64,000 nt of DNA. Source: Nelumbo lutea. Its lineage: Eukaryota > Streptophyta > Magnoliopsida > Proteales > Nelumbonaceae. The notes under the pieces were generated by a model. It saw only the letters and a program-made list of their open reading frames with translations, was not told the DNA's origin and ran no database searches. The stretch covers positions 54,927,655 to 54,991,654 of the forward strand of contig JAKGHH010000005.1 of assembly GCA_022828595.1 (NCBI GenBank), written 5' to 3'. Made by a program: the position numbers and the translations under genes. How positions within the stretch are numbered: position 1 is the stretch's first letter; each line of letters begins with the position of its first letter. This document shows, in pieces, positions 12,740 through 23,292 of the stretch.

Positions 12740-13533
12740 GGACAATCGACCCGGACTTACCCGTTAGCGGGGTTGGAAGTGGATTCGTAGCGGTCCAAGT
12801 CGGGCGGGCTGGGATGGGTTTATGGTCATTCCAAGCCCAACCCTAACTTTTGAGCCTAAGGCCCGAGCCCTCGAGCTCAATTCCGATCTTTTTAACCCAG
12901 TCTAATTCGTATTTTAATTTGATGCATTCGAGTTGGTCAATGAATTTATACAAAAATTACACATGTATGTATACATATATGTATATGTATAAGGGCGATC
13001 ATTCTTGGCCCGACCCAGCTTGTAAATTTTTGACTTTGGGCTTGAATTTTTGTGTACAGCTTGGCTTGGGCCCAGCCCGGCATCAAGCCTGAAAATTTTA
13101 GTCTTATTCCAAATCCCACATTGCCCAAAAATGAGAATGAAGGCCTTGCCTTCTAGTAACCAAAGCCAAATCAAGTCTAATAATTAAATGATGCTCATGC
13201 CTTGTTTTTTGTGCCATAGGCCTAAAGCCTAGCTAAGCCTAATTTAACTTTGCCTTGTGTAATTTTTTTATGTATTACATTTACATATTATTTAATTTAA
13301 ATTTTAAATAAATTAAATTCTATTATTTGATGTCATGGGCTTAAAGTCTTTCCTTGTTAGGCTTGGAAAGCCTGTAAACTCGAACCAACCCCGTGTAGGA
13401 CTGGGCTTGGGGGCTTGCAATCTAGGCCCGAGGAGTGGGCCAGGCTGGGCCTAAACCTAGCTTAAAGTCCTAATCATTGGTGGTAAGCCCAATCCAGCCC
13501 ATGACCAGCCTTATATACGTATATTTATGTATA
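12740..13533. repeat. Decayed repeat, left half (interrupted)
   Basis: The DNA is rich in variants of GGCCCAAGCC / GGCTTGGGC and their complements, a pattern seen in decayed plant repeats. The same style resumes at about 24840-25130, on the far side of the foldback element. The two flanks therefore look like one older repeat split by the nested insertions. The class is unknown. Confidence 0.5.
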
Positions 13534-13850
13534 AGGAAATTGTCTAAAACTCAGCATGAGTTTTCAGTATTTCTCTTAAACTCACTACAACTTTTCAAAA
13601 TGTCTAAAGCTCACCATGTCACTAACTTGACGTTAAGTGTTAATATATTACTGATGAAGGAAGATTTGGCTCGACTCGTAGTTACGCAACACGTGGCAAA
13701 GGCAACAGCTCGGCACAACAACACGCCTAAGGTGCAAGCACCAAAGGGAGGAACCAGTGGTCCGAACTCCCTACCAATAGTCCGAATTCCCTACTAGGAG
13801 CCCAAACTCTCCCTTAGGCCCCGAGCCTAACCCAAAGGGCAGTTAGCTCG

Positions 13851-14006
13851 AACTGGCCTGCCCTATGACAGTTCGGGACACACACCTCCAAACTGGCCTG
13901 CCCTATGATAGTTCGGGACACACATCTCCGAACTGGCTTGCCCTATGGCAGTTTGGGAGACACCTCCGAACAGGCCTGCCCTATGGCAGTTCGGGACACA
14001 ACTCCG
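13851..14006 (+). repeat. Four 40-bp tandem units in the 5' LTR (U3)
   Basis: Units begin at 13851, 13891, 13931 and 13969 with AACTGGCCTGCCCTATG-like cores followed by CAGTTCGGGACAC. They lie upstream of the TATA box, where promoter elements of an LTR reside. The 3' LTR has the same four units at 23469-23624. Confidence 0.88.
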
Positions 14007-14287
14007 GACTCAAGACTTCACCTCGCTCACCACTCCAGCACTTCGCCTCTAGGATGCCAAACTGAACGGCGCACCTGACTAACTTGGGATCTGATGCTTG
14101 ACAGCCGCACTTCAAACGGCCACCTGCCACCGCCACTTGCCACCGCCTTCTCCAGTTACAGAGACGGCTCCGACAAGGAGCAGTGGCGATTCTGTCCCAG
14201 CAGAAGGGATGATACCCAAACTGGCAGAAGCACAGAAGTGATCATATCCGACCTGACAGAAGCCTCGGAGTGAGTGTGCGAAGTGGT

Positions 14288-14295
14288 TATAAAAG
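14288..14295 (+). promoter_or_regulatory. TATA box of the 5' LTR
   Basis: TATAAAAG, conserved at the matching place in the 3' LTR (23936-23943) and in both LTRs of element 2 (53954 and 63754). It marks the end of U3 and predicts a transcript start about 30 bases downstream. Confidence 0.75.
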
Positions 14296-14488
14296 GCCCC
14301 CTACCCCCAACAACAAGGTATGTGAACTTTGCGCCATTTGGTCTTTATCGGGTTCCCCACTGAGTTCGGAGCTATCTTACCGGGTTCCCCCCTGAGTTCC
14401 CTCATCTTCTCCATTTCAGGCTCCCCGTTGCTCTAGTCAGAGGCAAGGTCGTTGACAGCTAGGACCGGCTGGATTGCGCACCATCAAT

Positions 14489-14506
14489 TGGCGTCGTCTG
14501 TGGGAA
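14489..14506 (+). other. Primer binding site of element 1
   Basis: TGGCGTCGTCTGTGGGAA starts two bases after the 5' LTR. Element 2 has the same site with one change (TGGCATCG...). TGG pairs with the CCA tail of a tRNA. I do not assign the tRNA species. Confidence 0.75.
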
Positions 14507-14570
14507 CGCTTCTAAAAGCCTCCCTCTAAAACTTCCGTAACCTCCTCTTCTTCCAAAAACTCCAACGCCC

Positions 14571-16038
14571 ACGGCTTCCTCCAATAATGCCAGACATGGC
14601 ACAAAAATGACCACCACCGGGGAACAACTCCAAGTTCCCGTGGTGTGCATCGGGCAGTTCACCATCCCTCTTTCAGTGGATGGGATCCCTAGCTTGAATG
14701 CGCCACAAGCAGTGGCGCCCCTGAACCTTCTTGCCTTGAACGTCCCTCTTCCACTCCCTATCGAAGCAACCTTCGCTGAACCAACTGTTGTCCCATTGGC
14801 GACCTGCCAGAACCAGCTGGACGACCTAATGCAATGCATGTGGGCAATGCAAGCCCAAATGCAACAATTCCAGCAACATCAACTCCAACAGCACTAGGTA
14901 CTACACCACTTCTCCCAACACCATTATCAGCAACAGTTCCCTCAGCTACCCATGAACCAGTCACTGCTTTCACCTCGGCATCCTATTCTGAAGCCGGTTA
15001 AGGCCTCCCCTCAAGGTGGACGCCTTTACCGAGGAGAAGCTTCCCAACTCCAGAACCCCCTAATAGCCAGGCCTCATCTCCAAGCCGAAAGCAAAGAAAA
15101 ATTACCTCCACCTCCACCTCGCAGCTCGCAGGTGGGTCGGGAACCTCGCCCACAAAGTCAGCACCTCGGCGCTCCAAGCCTGAGTTCCCACTAACGGAGA
15201 ACCGGTTCAGCGCCCAAGCAGCAGACCAATATTCTGGGCCCATCAAGCTCGACAACATAGAGGCCAGCAACGCCAGTACCAGGCTCGCTCAACAACGAAG
15301 GCTCCAACGAAGTTGCCGAATTGCTACCCGTGTCCTACCCGAGCTCAGAGGCAAGGAAGAGACGAGCTCAGACGAGGTAAAAACTGCCCCAATTCTCTCA
15401 GTTCCTTCTTCCCGTGCATCAGAACTCCTGGCAGTCCCCATGCCTAGAGACTTCAAGCTTCCATCTTTGGACAAGTATGATGGGTCCTTTGACCCCAACG
15501 ACCACGTCGATGCTTTCCAGTCACAAATGCACATTGCTAGGGCCAATGAGTCATGCATGTGCGTGGCCTTCACCACCACCTTTGGGGGGTGGCCCGCACC
15601 TGGTACCGGAACCTAGTCCCCGGGTCAATAAGAAGCTGGACCCAGTTCGTGTAGGTCTTCATCGCACGCTTCGTTACCAGCAAGCAGTGCCCCATGACCG
15701 AGGAAAGCATCTCCGGAGTAGTCTAGAGGGAAGGAGAATCCATCAGTGGCTACATCAAGCGGTTCAATGAAGCATGCTTGCAGATATCGCGATTGGACCC
15801 CGTAGTACAACTCACGGCGGCCAAAAGAGGGGTAACGCACAAGGAGTTCAAATGGCACATGGTGGCTAGCCAGCCAGCGACCGTGGCCGATTTCCTAAAG
15901 CTCGCGGACAAGTTCATGAGAACAGAGGAGGAAATCAACCAAAGAACCGAAGGCAGGGTCGAGAAAAGAAAACGGGAAGGTGAGCCCTCCAACCCAGGCG
16001 ACAGAAGAAACAAGGCCCGGGAGACGAAGGCAAGTTAG
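14571..16038 (+). pseudogene. gag: gag of Tat element 1 (broken)
   Basis: This capsid-type polyprotein would package retrotransposon RNA. The retrotrans_gag core is visible at about 15440-15900, with DKYDGSFDPNDHVDAF, then TWYRNL, then RGVTHKEFKWHMVA. Damage includes the homologous start codon reading ACG (14571) where element 2 has ATG, an in-frame TAG at 14895-14897, at least one frameshift between 15195 and 15440, a 1-base loss in a G run near 15584-15589, further TAG codons (for example 15724-15726) and a final TAG at 16036-16038 where element 2 has CAG. The N-terminal third is Gln/Pro-rich. Not functional. Confidence 0.85.
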
Positions 16039-16053
16039 CCATCCCGAGCCCCC

Positions 16054-17081
16054 TTGGCAGTTCGAATGGATTACACGCCGTTAAACACAAGGCGGACTGA
16101 TATCTTGATGACGATCAAGGACGCCCCCTACGTAAAGTGGCCACCTCGCCTAAAGAGTAATCCAAACGAGAGAAATAAAAATCTATACTGTAGTTTTCAT
16201 AGATATCACGGTCATAGTACCGAACAATGTAATAATCTCCGAGATGAGATAGAGGGACTCATCCGTCACGGATACTTGAGAAATTTTGTACAACATAATG
16301 ATAATAATAAGGCAGGTCGACAAGGGGAGCACGAAAAGGATGCCCCCGAGTCCAGCAGCAGACTGGCCGAAGCCTTGCAGCGACTGCCTCCAGAAGAGAG
16401 GCCAGTTCGGGGAACCATCCATGTAATAGTGGGAGGTTCGGTGGTAGCAGGGTGCACTTCGGCAGCAGCACGAACGTCAGTTCGCGAGGCAGCCCGAGAA
16501 GAACAGAACCCTCTTAAGAGGACAAAGACAGAAGAACCGATCTTTTTCACGAAACTAAGGATCAACGACTTTGAAGTCTGGCGCGTACTTGTGGACTCAG
16601 GTAGTTCGGCAGACATCCTCTTTAATTCGGCGTTTGACCAACTACAGTTGCAGAGAAGCGAGTTGAAGCCCGCAAACACTCCTCTCGTGGGCTTCAACGG
16701 AGAGGAAGTCAGGCCCCTGGGGCAGATCACAGTACCTGTGGAAGTCAACACATGGCCTTGCGCGGTCAGGCTCAACCACGATTTCCTGGTGGTCGCGACC
16801 CCCTCCCCATACAATGCCATAATAGGGCGGCCAATTACGCATATTCTGCGGGCAATGGCCTCCACCTACTATCTGGCAATGAAGTTCCCACGGACTTCGG
16901 TGTGAAGGTAGCGCGGGGCAACCAGCTTGAGTCCTGCAAGTGTTATGTTGCCGCCCTGAAGGGAAAAACAAAGGCAGCCGACGATCTCGAACTGGAGCGG
17001 CCTACGGAGCAGGGCGAGGAACGAGCTTTACCCATAGAGGAAACGGTCGCGATTTCGACCTCGGCTACAGATCCGGCTTGA
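16054..17081 (+). pseudogene. Zinc-binding segment and aspartic protease of Tat element 1
   Basis: An open stretch (16054-16905) carries a cysteine/histidine segment YCSFHRYHGHSTEQCNNL typical of Tat gag-pro junctions, then a retropepsin domain with active-site motif LVDSGSSADIL near 16590-16625 and a hydrophobic flap/C-terminal part near IIGRPI. The protease would cleave the gag-pol polyprotein. A 1-base deletion near 16890 shifts the frame, which continues at 16906-17081 and stops at TGA 17079-17081, a CGA codon in element 2. Confidence 0.85.
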
Positions 17082-18500
17082 ACGCTACAGATCGGTGCTT
17101 CCATCAAAGAGCCTCTATGAACTGAACTGGTGAGTTTCTTACTTCAAAATTTAGATATTTTTGCATGGTCTGCGGTCGATATGCCCGGTATTGACCCTGA
17201 CCTTATAACTCACAAACTTAATACTGACCCTGTAGTCAGACCCATTAGACAGAATAAATGCAACTTAGCCCTGGAGCGCTGGAGGGCGGTTGACGAGGAG
17301 GTCGAAAAGCTCCTCGCAACGGACTTCATAAGGGAAGTTCATTACCCTAGCTGGGTAGCCAACCCAGTGCTGGTGAAAAAAGCAAACGGCAAGTGGTGCA
17401 TGTGCGTCGACTACACCAACCTGAACCGAGCTTGCCCAAAAGACTGCTTCCTCCTTCCCTGAATTGACCGTCTAGTGGACGCGACCTCGGAACATGAGTT
17501 GCTAAGCTTCTTGGATGCCTACTCGGGTTACAACCAAATCAGGATGGACTAGTCCGATGAGGAAAAAACCAGCTTCATAACCGAGTTCGGCCTGTACTGT
17601 TACAAGGTCATGCCCTTCGGACTGAAGAACGCTAGGGCGACCTTCCAAAGACTTGTAAATAAGCTTTTTTGGCCCCTAATTGGCACGAAAATAGAATGTT
17701 ATGTAGACGACATGGTTGTCAAGACGCAGTTCTCACAAGAATTAATACAAGACTTAGATTCTGTCTTCCAAATTCTAGGTCAATTTAGCATGAAACTGAG
17801 CCCCAACAAATGTGTCTTTGGTGTCACATTGGGTAAGTTTCTAGGGTACATTGTCAACTGGCGCGGTATTGAGGCCAACCTGGACAAGATAAAGGCCATC
17901 CTAGATATGAGACCACCCCGAAAAGTAAAAGAGGTTCAGAGGTTAAACGACCGCACACCCGCTCTGAGCCGCTTCATGTCCAAATCGGCAGACCGTTGTC
18001 TGCTTTTCTTTAAGGCAATCAAAGGCAAAGGGTTCGAATGGACCCAAGACTGTCAGCTCGCATTCGACGAGCTGAAGAGCTACATCGCCACTGTGCCAAC
18101 CTTAGCCATGCCCGAGGAGGGCGAGGTCTTAGAACTGTACCTCTCATCGAGCGACGAGGTGGTCAATTCGATACTAATAAAAGAAGTAGATAAGGTCCAA
18201 CGGTCCATCTATTATGTTAGTAAAATTCTACAGGGGGTAGACGCGAGATACCCGCAGATAGAAAAGCTAGCATACGCACTAGTAATTGCAGCTCGGAAAC
18301 TCCGCCCATATTTCCAGGCTCATACCGTCGTCGTCTTGACAGACAAACCTCTGGGGCAAGTCTTACTCAAGCCCAAGGTTTCCAGTCAACTGACGAAGTG
18401 GGCCATCGAGCTCAGCGAGTACAACCTCCAGTACAAGCAACAGACTGTCATTAAGGCCCAAGCCTTAGCAGATTTTATCGCCGAGTGCACGTTTAGCCTC
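17082..18500 (+). pseudogene. Reverse transcriptase and first RNase H of Tat element 1
   Basis: RT motifs appear in order: HYPSWVANPVLV and MCVDYTNLN, then the conserved LLSFLDAYSGYNQI, MPFGLKNA-ATFQRL, and the catalytic YVDDM at about 17700-17715. The connection and RNase H domain follow, ending near ALADFIAECTF at 18490. It would copy element RNA into DNA. In-frame stops lie at 17118-17120, 17460-17462 and 17550-17552; the first is CGA and the last CAG in element 2. From 17553 the frame is open to 18680. Confidence 0.9.
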
Positions 18501-18639
18501 GAAGCCCCCGGGCCGGTTGAGCCCGAGATCCCCAATTCGGGTGAACCCAGAGCTCCCAAGCCAATAAAGTCTGAACCCCGTGAAGTAGAAGCTAGTGTGG
18601 CATCTCTCTTGGTTAGGCCAAGCGCGAACTGGGATGAGG

Positions 18640-19030
18640 AGCCCTGGATCCTTCACGTAGATGGCTCCTCGAACCAATAGAGCAGCGGGGCTGGAATAGT
18701 CCTATGCGGCCCGGGTGGCGCAAAATTGGAATACGCACTATGCTTTGAGTTCGCGGCATCCAACAAGGAGGCGAAGTACGAGGCACTGATAGCCGGGTTG
18801 GACCTAGCGCAAAAGGTAAGAGCAAAGCAGATAGTCATCTGCCGTGATTCCCAGCTCGTGGTCAACCAGGTTACGGGCGAGTACGAAGCGCGCGAGCTCT
18901 CTATGATCGCAAACTTGGCAAAAGTAAAAGAGGCTCTACTCAACTTCCGATCACACTTCATCAGGAAAATCCCGAGGTCAGAGAACACTGAGGCCGACGC
19001 CCTATCCCGGTTATCCAGCATGAGTCACAA
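18640..19030 (+). pseudogene. Second, archaeal-type RNase H of Tat element 1
   Basis: Motifs WILHVDGSSN, a GAGI-like run, EAKYEALIAGL, CRDSQLVVNQV and ADALSRL mark an additional RNase H domain between the ordinary RNase H and integrase. This dual arrangement is a hallmark of the plant Tat group. A TAG at 18678-18680 interrupts the domain right after the first catalytic Asp. Confidence 0.85.
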
Positions 19031-19149
19031 CACCATGAGAACCGTGTACATAGAGGACTTACCTCGGCCTAGCATTCTCGGTGGGGTAGAGGAGGTCGTT
19101 CTCGTCCTTGAAGCAGAGCCGAGCTGGATCGACCCACTCGCGAGCTTCT

Positions 19150-20395
19150 TGGTAGATGGAACCCTCTCTGCGGACCACAACGCAGCCAACGGTCCTACAT
19201 GCTCCCCTACTTGCGTGACGAACAGTTGTACCGACGGTCCTACACGCTCCCCTACTTGCGTGACGAACAGTTGTACCGACGGTCCTACATGCTCCCCTAC
19301 TTGCGTTGCCTGTGACCTATCGAAGCCGAGCTTGTACTCCGTGATACTCATGAAGGTCTGTGCGGCGAACACCTGGGGGGCAGAGCCCTTGCCCAAAAGG
19401 CACTTCGACAAGGATACTACTGGACAACGATGAAGACAGAAGCTGTCGAGCTTGTCAGAAAATGCGAGAAGTGTCAGAAGCATGCCAACATCCACCATCA
19501 GCCTACTTTCGACCTCAAATACCTCACCAGCCCATGGCCCTTTGCACAATGGGGCATCGACCTCTTGGGGCCATTCCCGCCAGCAACATGTGGGAGAAAG
19601 TTCCTAGTGGTGGCAGTAGATTACTTCACAAAATGGATAGAAGCTGAACCTCTGGCAATAGTAACAACCCGAAACATACAGAACTTCTTTTGGAAGAGCA
19701 TAGTATGTCGCTTCGGGCTACCTCGGGTATTGATCTCTGACAACGGGAAATAGTTCGAGGACATCAAGTTCCAAGAATGGTGCCAAAATATGGGAATTCG
19801 TCATAACTTTACATCGGTCGCACACCCGCAGGAAAACGGTCAGACAGAAGTAATGAACAGAGCCATCCTGCGCGGACTGAAAGCACGTCTAGACCGAGCT
19901 AAAGGGTTGTGGGCGGATGAGCTACCAAGTGTTTTATGGGCTCACCGGACTACAGAAAAAACCACCACGGGAGAGACCCCCTTCAACCTCACCTACGGCA
20001 CTGAAGTGGTAATCCCAGTGGAATCGAAATACCTACACTACGGCTAGAAGCATATGACGATCAAACAAATGGAGACGAGTTACGTACAAACCTCGACCTA
20101 TTGGATGAGGTAAGAGACCTCGCGCACATCCGAATAGTGGCCTACCAACAACAAGTAGCTTGGTACTACAACGCTAGAGTAAAGAAGCGGAGCTTCCGAG
20201 TCGGCGACCTGGTCCTCCGTAAGATTATGGTGCCCGAACCCGGTGTGGGCAAACTTGGACCAAATTGGGAAGGGCCCTACAGAGTAAAGAGAGCGCTCGA
20301 AGGGGCATATTAGCTCGAAACCTTAGAAGGCAAACAAGTACCCTGAGTGTGGAGCATCGTCAACTTGAGGCGATACTACCTATAGACCGCCAAGC
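19150..20395 (+). pseudogene. Integrase of Tat element 1
   Basis: The N-terminal zinc-binding HHCC region is seen around 19340-19490 (C-pair in KCEKCQKHA). The catalytic core has Asp in WGIDLLGP, Asp in LISDNGK and Glu in the NGQTEVMNR region, a DD35E arrangement. A GPY/F-type C-terminal motif (KLGPNWEGPYRV) lies near 20245-20285. Stops occur at 19751-19753, near 20311 and at 20344-20346, with a frameshift before 19430. A 45-bp triplication lies just upstream of the HHCC region. Confidence 0.88.
19190..19306 (+). repeat. 45-bp tandem repeat in the integrase N-terminus
   Basis: Units begin at 19190, 19235 and 19280 (CGGTCCTACA(T/C)GCTCCCC...). Element 2 has one copy at 58913-58940. The 15-codon unit keeps the reading frame and repeats the segment just before the zinc-binding domain. 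Confidence 0.9.
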
Positions 20396-20707
20396 GAAGT
20401 GGACGAAATCGCTACAAGAACCTAAAGGCCAGGATGCCAAGCTAACGGAGGAACCTCAGCATAGGAAAGCAAAGAAAAGTCAGCCAAAAGACTTAGGCGA
20501 AGCAGAGACTAAGTATTAAACACCGAAACAGGTCGTGCGAGTGAGTTAGCCAAAAGACAAGCAAAGAAAACCCGAGCAAGAAACAAATCAGGGATATTAT
20601 TAGTTCGGAAAATATGTCAGTTTGGGAGAAAGAACAACCAACACTTAACTAAAAGAAAAGCCCATTTCATTACAAGATAAGGAAGAGTACATTTGATAAA
20701 CAAAAAT

Positions 20708-22612
20708 TTACAAGCCTGGAGATACTTCTTCCTCATCAGAAGGCACTTCAACGACACCCGAAGGTCCTGCCTCGCCCTCGAAATCCGGCTCGCCATTAGC
20801 TGCATTGGCCATCTCCTGTGTTATGCATGAAGTGGATATGGCACTAATATCGAGCTCGGGGTACGTGTTCCGGATCATCCACCGGCTCAGTTTAAATCCT
20901 CTTCTGTACGAGTCCACCATCAGGTCGTCAAAGTGCGGTGAGGCGATGTACTCATCAACGGCCTTATTCTTGGCATCTTCGATACCTTGGGAAAAAATCT
21001 GCGTCCTCTCCCTAATGTCCTCCTAAAGGTATTCGACCTAATGCTGCAGATCCTGCCTCAGGTCTTCCATATGCTTCACAACTACCCCCATGGCCTCGGC
21101 ATCCCTATGAGACCTCGCCTGCCTGGCCATAGCAACATGAGCTGCCGCATCAGTAGCGCGGGTAGTCGCCTCGGTAGCACGGAAAGCCTCTTCGGCAGCT
21201 CGCACCTGCCTCGAGCTCCTCTCCACTTGGGCCGCCAAGGTATGAATAGAAGAGTTCACCTACCAAAAAGAACAAGTGATTAAGAGAACCACAACAAGAG
21301 GGATAAAAGCAAAGCCCAACAAAAAATCTAACTCACCACCATGGCATGAGTAGCAGCACAACAGGCGACCTGGTTCAAAGGAAGATCGGTCCACGCCGCG
21401 ATCTCCTTGGGGAAGGTGGCCTCCCTACTCTTCTAAAGAGCGTAGTTCGGCGACAGCACGCTCCTGAACTCCCCTTGAGCTCCCGAGCCTAAGGGCCCAG
21501 CTCGCGTATGAGCAGACCCAGAGTAAGCGGGAGCACTAGAGTAGGCGGGGGCGCCTGTGTGAGTAGTCTCGGCATAAGGGGCCCCGACCGCTTCTTGCAT
21601 TGAAGAAGCCACCTCGGGCTCCCTGGGTGGATCCTCCGACGTGTAGCCTGGTACATGAGGCTCCGCATCCTAGGGCAGCTCGGCACGAGTTCGCTTGGAA
21701 ACCCACTTTATCCTCTTCATGCCTTGGAACAGGTGCCCATCGCGAGTCTTCTCTGAGTCCATCACACCTGCAAAAAAGAGTTCGACATCAGCAAAAACGA
21801 AAGAACAAAGCGAAACAAGAAACCTCTGAGCAAGGAACCTACCTGAACTCAGGCCGGCCGCAATGAGCTTGGCCTCTGTCAAGTACTGATGGCATTTTAG
21901 CCCTAGATGTGCCCATTGCCGGGGGCCCTTCACCGTCGTTTTATCAAGCGTGACACCGGAGTCAGGGGCGGCCATCCCCCACCCAGTCTGGAAAGGCCAC
22001 CCTTGTACACTTCGCACCCCGAAGTAGTCCCGCTTCCATACCGAGACCTTGTTGGGAAGTTCGTGCAAGAGCTTATAACCCAGACGAGGAGACAGGTAAT
22101 ACACCCGCCTACCCGTGGGAAGATGACCCACTTGTTTCCTAAGCATTAAAATAGAGGAGAATATCTCCAAGTCTTAAGGAAAGCCCTATTCGCAAAAAAG
22201 GGAGATTGTCCCCACCAAGTTACGAATGGAGTTCAGGTGAAGCTGGGTGACGGTAACACCGAAGTGGTTTATGACCTCGACAAGAAGGGGGGTGGAAAGG
22301 CAGTCGCAGCCCCGCAGCGAGCTGCTCCCGGAATATCACGATCTCTTCAGGACCATGTTCCCAAGGAAAGCTACCCGAAGGAATGAAATAGGCGTACTCC
22401 CCAGGCAAGTTGTAATAGGTAATAAGGGATTGGAGCCCCTCAGGCGTCATGGTCGAAGGACCAAACCTGTCTAAAGCGACCCGGCCTACATTCTCAAGCT
22501 CTTCCTCAAGTTCTACCTCAGGTTCGATAAGGCCATCAGGGGATGCAACTCGGTTCGTAGAACCTGCATCTGACCCACTTGAAGAACTGTCTGAGCTATC
22601 CAAGCTAGACAT
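20708..22612 (-). pseudogene. Antisense gene of Tat element 1 (gypsy-type 'Transposase_28'-like)
   Basis: The gene runs opposite to gag-pol: complement(join(20708..21259, 21337..21767, 21843..22612)). Exon 1 encodes a Ser/Asp-rich N-terminus, an acidic linker, and a conserved block with ITYYNLPGEY, PSGSFPWEHGPEEI and IFREQLAAGL, then YYLSPRLGYKLLHELPNK, matching the plant 'putative gypsy type transposon' family. Introns of 75 bp (CAG|GTAGG...TGCAG) and 77 bp (GTGAGTT...GTAG) separate it from a Lys-rich exon 2 and an Ala-rich coiled-coil exon 3 with an acidic tail. Stops and a damaged block around 22170-22300 inactivate it. Function is unknown; regulatory or silencing-related roles are speculation. 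Confidence 0.78.
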
Positions 22613-22791
22613 AGAGGAGAAAAGATGGATTCCAGGAAAGTACTCACCCGAAAAAAGGTTTGAACAGAACTTCAAAAACCAAAGGAAGCAAAAAACCTTG
22701 AACGCGAACTGAAAACCTGGACCGAGCTAAAATTTGGACGCGAGCTCAAGAAGCAAAATGCAGAAGTGACAAAGCGACTAGGGTCCCCTAC

Positions 22792-22799
22792 TATTTATA
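22792..22799 (-). promoter_or_regulatory. TATA box of the antisense gene, element 1
   Basis: TATAAATA on the minus strand, 180 bases upstream of the antisense ATG. Element 2 has the same motif at 62702-62709, 182 bases from its ATG. This supports independent transcription of the antisense gene toward pol. Confidence 0.65.
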
Positions 22800-23276
22800 C
22801 CCACAGTAACCAAGAACCAATAGTGCAGATCAGAGCTAATCCGACGGCCCGCATTCGCGCTAACCGCACATCCCCTGAGACCGAGAAGTGATTGGCGCAC
22901 GTCTTTCTGAAACTGATGAAACGCCAATGCACATCTTTCTGAAACTGACGAGACGACGACGCATGTCTTTTCTGAAACTGATAGAGTGGCCAGCGCACGT
23001 CTCCTCACCTTTCAAACGGCAGCGGCGCGTCTTTTCAAAATCAAAAAGACCTGCTATCACGTCTCCCAGCGGCGCGCTTTTTTGAAATTTGAAATAAGTG
23101 CGCGCCGCCACGTCTGTCAGCATTTGTAAGCAGGTAGGCGCGTCTCTTGCCTTTTGGGCACTCGAGAGACCCAAGGAACCCCGACAACGCATCTCGTGCT
23201 ATCAAGATTCAAAGTACGAGACAAATCCACCTACCACCTTGCAAACTCCCCGCGCCAGGGCAAGACCCTTAGCGCG

Positions 23277-23291
23277 AGGAGTGGGGGGCAA
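23277..23291 (+). other. Polypurine tract of element 1
   Basis: GAGGAGTGGGGGGCA directly precedes the 3' LTR and would prime plus-strand DNA synthesis. Element 2 has the same tract at about 63153-63168. Confidence 0.85.
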
Positions 23292-23292
23292 T

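Larger units (their letters stand above)
13652..14486 (+). repeat. 5' LTR of Tat element 1
   Basis: 835 bp, TG...CA. It contains four tandem 40-bp units (13851-14006), a TATA box TATAAAAG at 14288-14295 and a downstream R/U5-like region. Compared with its own 3' LTR it lacks about 45 bp before GGCGGCGCACC and has a different stretch near 14350, where the 3' LTR and element 2 share CTTTGAGAGAATACTAACTT. Confidence 0.92.

Noticed and set aside
13851..14006. CRISPR-like array
   Set aside because: The 40-bp units are contiguous with no unique spacers and sit in an LTR of a plant retrotransposon.
14459..14839. 126-codon minus-strand ORF
   Set aside because: Shadow of the gag N-terminus and the PBS region, with no matching frame in element 2.
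16266..16865. 199-codon minus-strand ORF
   Set aside because: Antisense shadow of the protease region; the + frame carries recognised motifs.
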